A DNA stretch of 33,591 nt from contig JAKSYS010000677.1 in NCBI GenBank assembly GCA_022925895.1, positions 1 through 33,591 of the forward strand, given 5' to 3'. The position numbers and the translations under genes are program-made. Shown piece after piece: positions 30,003 through 33,591 of the stretch (positions within the stretch are counted from its first letter, which is position 1; every line of letters starts with the position of its first letter). Source of the DNA: Fragilaria crotonensis. Its lineage: Eukaryota; Bacillariophyta; Fragilariophyceae; Fragilariales; Fragilariaceae. The notes under the pieces are model-generated. The model saw only the letters and a program-made list of their open reading frames with translations. It did not search any database and was not told the DNA's origin.

Positions 30003-30765
30003 TCTCCGTCACAAGGCGCGTCTTGTTGCAGGTGGCCATCTTACTGATCCGCCGAAGGACTCTGTCTATTCAGGTGTTGTTTCTTTGCGAAGCCTTCGTC
30101 TTGTTGCACTGTTTGCTGAATTGAATGGCTTACAGCTTTGGGCTGCCGATGTTGGAAATGCCTACCTTGAAGCTTTGACAAAGGAAAAGGTTTATGTTAT
30201 TGCTGGTCCAGAGTTTGGGGAGCTGGAGGGTCATATCCTCCTGATCCATAAGGCTTTGTATGGTCTTCGTACTTCTGGTGCCAGGTGGCATGAACATTTT
30301 GCCGACACACTTCGTGATCTTGGATTCACGCCCTGCAAGGCTGATCCTGATGTTTGGATGAAGAATTGTGGATCGCATTATGAGTATATTTGCGTTTATG
30401 TTGATGATCTTGCGATTGCCATGAGAAACCCTCAAGAATTCATCAATGTTTTGGTCAATGATTGTGGTTACAAGCTTAAGGGTGTTGGTCCAATGGAGTA
30501 CCATCTCGGAGCGGATATCTACCGTGATAGCGATGGCACTCTCTGCTTTGGAGCCAAGTCCTACATTTCTCGTTTGCTTCGTACCTACGAATCGATCTTT
30601 GGGGAGCAACCAAAGGAATACTCTTCCCCCCTTGATCGCAATGACCACCCAGAGTTGGATACCTCCGATGAGTTGCCTGAGTCCGATATTAAGCGTTTTC
30701 AGTCACTGATTGGCGCACTCCAGTGGGCTATCAGTCTTTGTCGTTCGATATTCAATGTGCTGTGA
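29866..30765 (+). pseudogene. Copia reverse transcriptase (inner element)
   Basis: 299 residues. Starts inside WRDAIKKEMDQIAEYGTF; RT motifs are HKARLVAGGHLTDPP, AADVGNAYLEALTKEKVYV, KALYGLRTSGARWHEHF and the catalytic VYVDDLAIA (YVDD at 30397-30408), then YHLGADIYRD. All expected RT catalytic residues are present. The frame breaks near 30735, just before the connection region to RNase H. Confidence 0.88.
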
Positions 30766-30771
30766 TGACCC

Positions 30772-31551
30772 TTGGACGTTTTCGTGCCGCGCCGCATTGG
30801 ACATATGTTGCGTGTCCAACGCATTTGTGGCTATCTTCGCAAGAAGCCTGATGCTGCCGTTCGTTTCCGTATTGGTATTCCTGATACGACGATCCATGTT
30901 GAACCTCCTCGTCAGAATTGGGAGTACGTCTACGGTGATTTGTCTGAAGAACTTCCGTTTGATATGCCTGTCCCACTTGGGAAACCTGTTCGGATTTCCA
31001 CGTTTGAAGACGCAAATTTGTTGCATGACCACGTCACTGGACGTTCTGCGATGGGTATTTTGCACTTTGTGAATCAGACTCCAGTGGAATGGTTTTCTAA
31101 GCGACAGAATACTGTGGAAACTGCTACGTATGGTTCTGAATTTGTTGTTGCTCGGACTGCAACTGAACAGATTATTGATCTTCGTTACACGATTCGCATG
31201 CTTGGTGTGCCTTTGGACGGTCCTGCTTGGATGTTTGGTGACAATGAGAGTGTTGTTAAGTCTGCTACGATCCCGCATTCTTCTCTCATGAAGCGTCACA
31301 ATGCTTTGGCATACCACCGTGTCCGCGAAGCGATTGCTGCAAAGATCTTGCATTTCTGCCATATCCCTGGTAATCAGAATCCTGCTGATGTTCTTACCAA
31401 GTTCTTGCCTTGGGCCACGTCTTGGCCATTGATTGAGCCCATTCTGTTTTGGAAAGGGGAGACCGATAAGTCTGCATCTGATGATGATCCTCAGACATTC
31501 TCCTTGAGTATCGCGTCCATCACAGAGGGGAGTGACAAAAACCCTACTTGA
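30772..31551 (+). pseudogene. Copia RNase H (inner element)
   Basis: 259 residues in a frame shifted from the RT. Motifs: STFEDANLLHDHVTG (first Asp), TATYGSEFVVARTA (Glu), FGDNESVV (Asp) and GNQNPADVLTK (final Asp). The stop codon (31549-31551) is inside the 3' LTR, so the last six codons are LTR-encoded. The real start is continuous with RT; the first residue given is a non-ATG codon. Confidence 0.85.
31521..31532 (+). other. Polypurine tract of the inner copia
   Basis: ACAGAGGGGAG directly abuts the 3' LTR, the expected position of the plus-strand primer. It lies inside the RNase H coding frame. Confidence 0.7.
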
Positions 31552-31822
31552 CTACTGGTATGGTTGAGCTGGTATTGGGTACTGTATGCTTGAATACTGT
31601 ACTACTGTCTGTTTCCTGACACGATACTACATTCTACACACATGGTATGTTTTCTACACAGTTTCTACATGCTTCGGATTATGGAAATCCTACGATTAAA
31701 TTATAATTATTGTTGTTGCGAAATCGATAAGTACCATCGGTAGATTGTTCGGATTGATCACCCGTTTCAATCTATCATACCACTGTTTTCCCCTGTTTCG
31801 TACCGTTGTTTGCTCGCTGTTA
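31533..31822 (+). repeat. 3' LTR of the inner copia
   Basis: 290 bases matching 24758-25049 apart from a two-base loss in an AT run. Followed by the second AGAGT. Confidence 0.92.
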
Positions 31823-31827
31823 AGAGT
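31823..31827. repeat. Right target-site duplication AGAGT of the inner copia
   Basis: Second copy of the 5-bp target. On the minus strand it falls in the outer gag codons for LTL, which resume at 24757 as LIQTKPR. Confidence 0.9.
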
Positions 31828-32225
31828 CAGCACCTCGGCTCTTGTGATTGGTGTGCTTGATTCGGTCGCGATGTGGCCGAACGCAGCTGGCGGAGCCTTC
31901 GAATCACGAACGTTGCGAGCCGGTGGCCACTCCTTACGGTCGTAGAGGGTACGGTAAGTGTCTTCTGCTTGAGAGCAAATGTCCATGTACGTGAGCTCCA
32001 TGTCCTTCATGTGCTCATTTGCTGCTGTCTTCTCCTTGAATCCAATGTCGAGCAGGGCCTGCTCGAGCTTCTGCTTAGTTGCACGGAGTGGAAAGCGGAA
32101 GTCTTCGTTGCCATTCCCTCCAGCAAGTAGAAAGATCTTCATCATCGAGAGAGTGAGATTATGATCGTACTGGCCGGCGGTTGTCAATTCGAGTGCATCC
32201 TTGCGAAACTGGCTGAGCTGCAAGT
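31823..32225 (-). pseudogene. Middle part of outer copia Gag, interrupted by the inner element
   Basis: Natural frame from about 32220 (FRKDALELTTAGQYD) through ATKQKLEQALLDIGFKEK to TRAEVLTL at the insertion site. It is displaced by one base from the N-terminal gag frame and continues, after removal of the insert, into the zinc knuckle frame at 24757. The open frame runs on a little into the inner LTR, which is not gag. Confidence 0.8.
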
Positions 32226-32896
32226 AGCTCCAAGTTTTCCCCGGGGTACTGGCTTGGGAAACGATGCTTAATGGATGTTTTGAGGTCCTCAAACCTTTCA
32301 ATAGACGTTGATTGGATTGCCTTAAGAAATTGGAGCCAGACGATTGGAAATGGGTCGGCGTCTTCAAGTTTCTCTGCCACCTTGTTGCTGAGCAATGGAG
32401 TTAGCGACGCAAGTAGGTAAGTGCGTGCTGCCTTGTCGTTTGTCTTGTCATATTTATCATACAACTCAACCTGGTCTTTGATAAGAGCTTTAGCCGACTG
32501 TACCGTGAAACGGGAGTGCGACTTAACGACGTTGGAGACCTTGGCTTTGTCCGTCGGATCCGGAAGATACGCGATCGTGTCCATTCCGGTGTCGACTAGG
32601 TGATCCCAAACGGAGTTCTGGAACGCAATCAAATCATCGGCAGGCTTGAACGGAATAGACATGCCGGTACGGCGATGGTTGTATCCCTTTTGGGCGGCTG
32701 CGACGTGGACAGGTCTCAACTGATTCGGAGAGGTGGACTCTTGCAAGGAACTTGGATCGAGTCCAGTCCAATCCGACTTTGGCATGCCTCCTGTCCAAGC
32801 GGACCAGGAATCCTTGGAAAGGAGAATAACCTCGCCCATGATAGGCTTCTCGGGCTTGATAGCCGCAGCTTCAATGGCAGGTTCGGATGTAGCCAT
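32159..32896 (-). pseudogene. N-terminal part of outer copia Gag
   Basis: Starts at ATG 32894-32896 (MATSEPAIEAAA). Helical capsid-like region: FQNSVWDHLVDTGMDTIAY, SRFTVQSAKALIKDQVELYD, ERFEDLKTSIKHRFPSQYPG. The frame leaves the natural course at LELLAAQ (about 32220). The protein should form the virus-like particle and bind the element RNA. Confidence 0.8.
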
Positions 32897-33268
32897 GGTT
32901 GGTAGGCGCTCAGCTAAGGCCGTGGCTTGCGCGAGATCGTCCTCGAGATCGTCGAACGTGTCTGCGAAGGAGCTTATCTCCGCTTCGCTGGAAGAGGTAG
33001 GACTTGGCTGATCCGACAGCTTGGGAGTCTGATGACTAGCTGGGAGCTAGTATAGACCAGTAACCAACCGTAGGTGCGTGGGACGCACTCTCTAACTCTT
33101 ACTAGTTGGGAACTAGTGAGACTAGAATAGTTGTGCGAGCGTGGAACGCGTGCGACAGCTACGAACTTCTCTGAGAGTTGTAGCTAGCTCTTTCGACAGC
33201 ACCTGGAAGGTCTATCGTGGAGAAAGCGTGTGATTGTTAGTCTGAATTGGGCAAAATAACCAGTAAGA
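32897..33268 (-). other. Leader of the outer copia with multiple stem-loops
   Basis: Non-coding leader between 5' LTR and gag. It contains perfect stems ACTAGCT (33035-33051), GTGCGT (33074-33088) and ACTAGTT (33101-33117), all with a GGG loop on the plus strand (CCC in the element RNA), and a larger stem GCTAC(G)AACT/AGTTGTAGC at 33158-33184. A TGGTTATTTTGCC stretch on the minus strand (33250-33262), a few bases from the LTR, might be the primer-binding site. Confidence 0.6.
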
Positions 33269-33591
33269 AGACGCGCTGAGCTGGAAGCTGTGCGGTCTAC
33301 TCAAGTACCAGTATTGTTTGTATGTCCGGGTTCGCTTCGGTCTAGGTTAACAGATAATCGAAATCCTAAACTTATAAGACGCTATGATCTCAAACAATGA
33401 TTCTCAGACAGGGTTCACTGTCAGTTGAATAGAATAGGAGTAGCAATTCGAGCGATGCGGAGCAACTCGAATTGCTATTTACCATTCCAATGAGAGACAT
33501 CGCAATGGCCGTTGCGGTGAGCTAGGAGCAGGACGTAATCGTGGGACGATTAACAGTACAGTGGACCAGTGCCAGTACACAGCAACTATCG
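33269..33591 (-). repeat. 5' LTR of the outer copia, truncated by the window end
   Basis: 323 bases matching 18971-19294 with one substitution and one single-base gap. It keeps the 12-bp inverted repeat (33441-33452 with 33466-33477) and the TAATCGT stem-loop (33536-33552). The remaining ~120 bases of the LTR lie beyond the window. Confidence 0.85.

Larger units (their letters stand above)
24758..31822 (+). mobile_element. Inner Ty1/copia retrotransposon nested in the outer gag
   Basis: LTRs at 24758-25049 and 31533-31822 (two-base length difference), a perfect 5-bp target duplication, and gag, protease, integrase, chromodomain-like segment, RT and RNase H in order. Its protease and integrase belong to a divergent diatom class lacking a canonical integrase HHCC finger. 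At least six frame changes interrupt the coding region, although the LTRs indicate recent insertion. Confidence 0.92.
18971..33591 (-). mobile_element. Outer Ty1/copia retrotransposon, interrupted by the inner copia
   Basis: Minus-strand order from the right: 5' LTR (33269 onward, cut by the window end), leader, gag start at 32896, gag interrupted at 31822/24758, zinc knuckle, hydrophobic segment, protease, integrase, RT, RNase H, 3' LTR. Integrase before RT defines Ty1/copia. The 323 bases of LTR available on both sides differ at only two places, so the insertion is recent. Coding frames contain several single-base shifts and one in-frame stop. The outer boundary at 18971 is set by where the two LTR copies diverge and may be off by several bases. 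Confidence 0.88.

Overview
The window is eukaryotic nuclear DNA, most likely from a pennate diatom. The pointers are copia retrotransposons of the diatom type, a transmembrane leucine-rich-repeat protein of diatom architecture, a short (80 nt) GT-AG intron in a RING gene, and a lineage-typical unknown protein at 8176-8853. This assignment is inference; no marker gene is present.

Layout. (1) 1-6427 is a DIRS-order retrotransposon on the minus strand. It encodes reverse transcriptase, RNase H and a tyrosine recombinase, and its repeats are arranged as A1-internal-B1-A2-B2 (split direct repeats, as in PAT and Ngaro elements). Its reading frames are broken by several frameshifts. (2) 6428-18970 is the host island: a hypothetical Ser-rich protein (6677-7576 +), a diatom-type unknown protein (8176-8853 -), a decayed coding remnant (about 9490-11110 -), an intron-containing membrane RING-H2 gene (12190-13537 +), cyclase-associated protein CAP (13824-15332 -) and a membrane LRR protein with a Pro-rich 54-nt minisatellite tail (16128-18311 -). 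The spacers are rich in short GTAC-centred palindromes. (3) 18971-33591 is a nest of two Ty1/copia elements. The outer one is on the minus strand, with its 3' LTR at 18971-19414 and its 5' LTR starting at 33269 and cut by the window end. It was interrupted inside gag by an inner plus-strand copia (24758-31822) with 292/290-nt LTRs and a perfect 5-bp target duplication, AGAGT.

How they relate. All three retroelements carry recognisable catalytic domains but broken frames. The copia LTR pairs are nearly identical, so the insertions look recent. Single-base frame breaks also affect host genes (RING, LRR tail), so part of the damage may be residual indel error in the assembly rather than decay.

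Most worth following up: the split-direct-repeat tyrosine-recombinase element, the multi-transmembrane segment inside the outer copia polyprotein, the series of stem-loops with an identical three-base loop in the outer element's leader and LTR, and the chromodomain-like segment in the inner copia. No CRISPR, tRNA or rRNA genes were seen.
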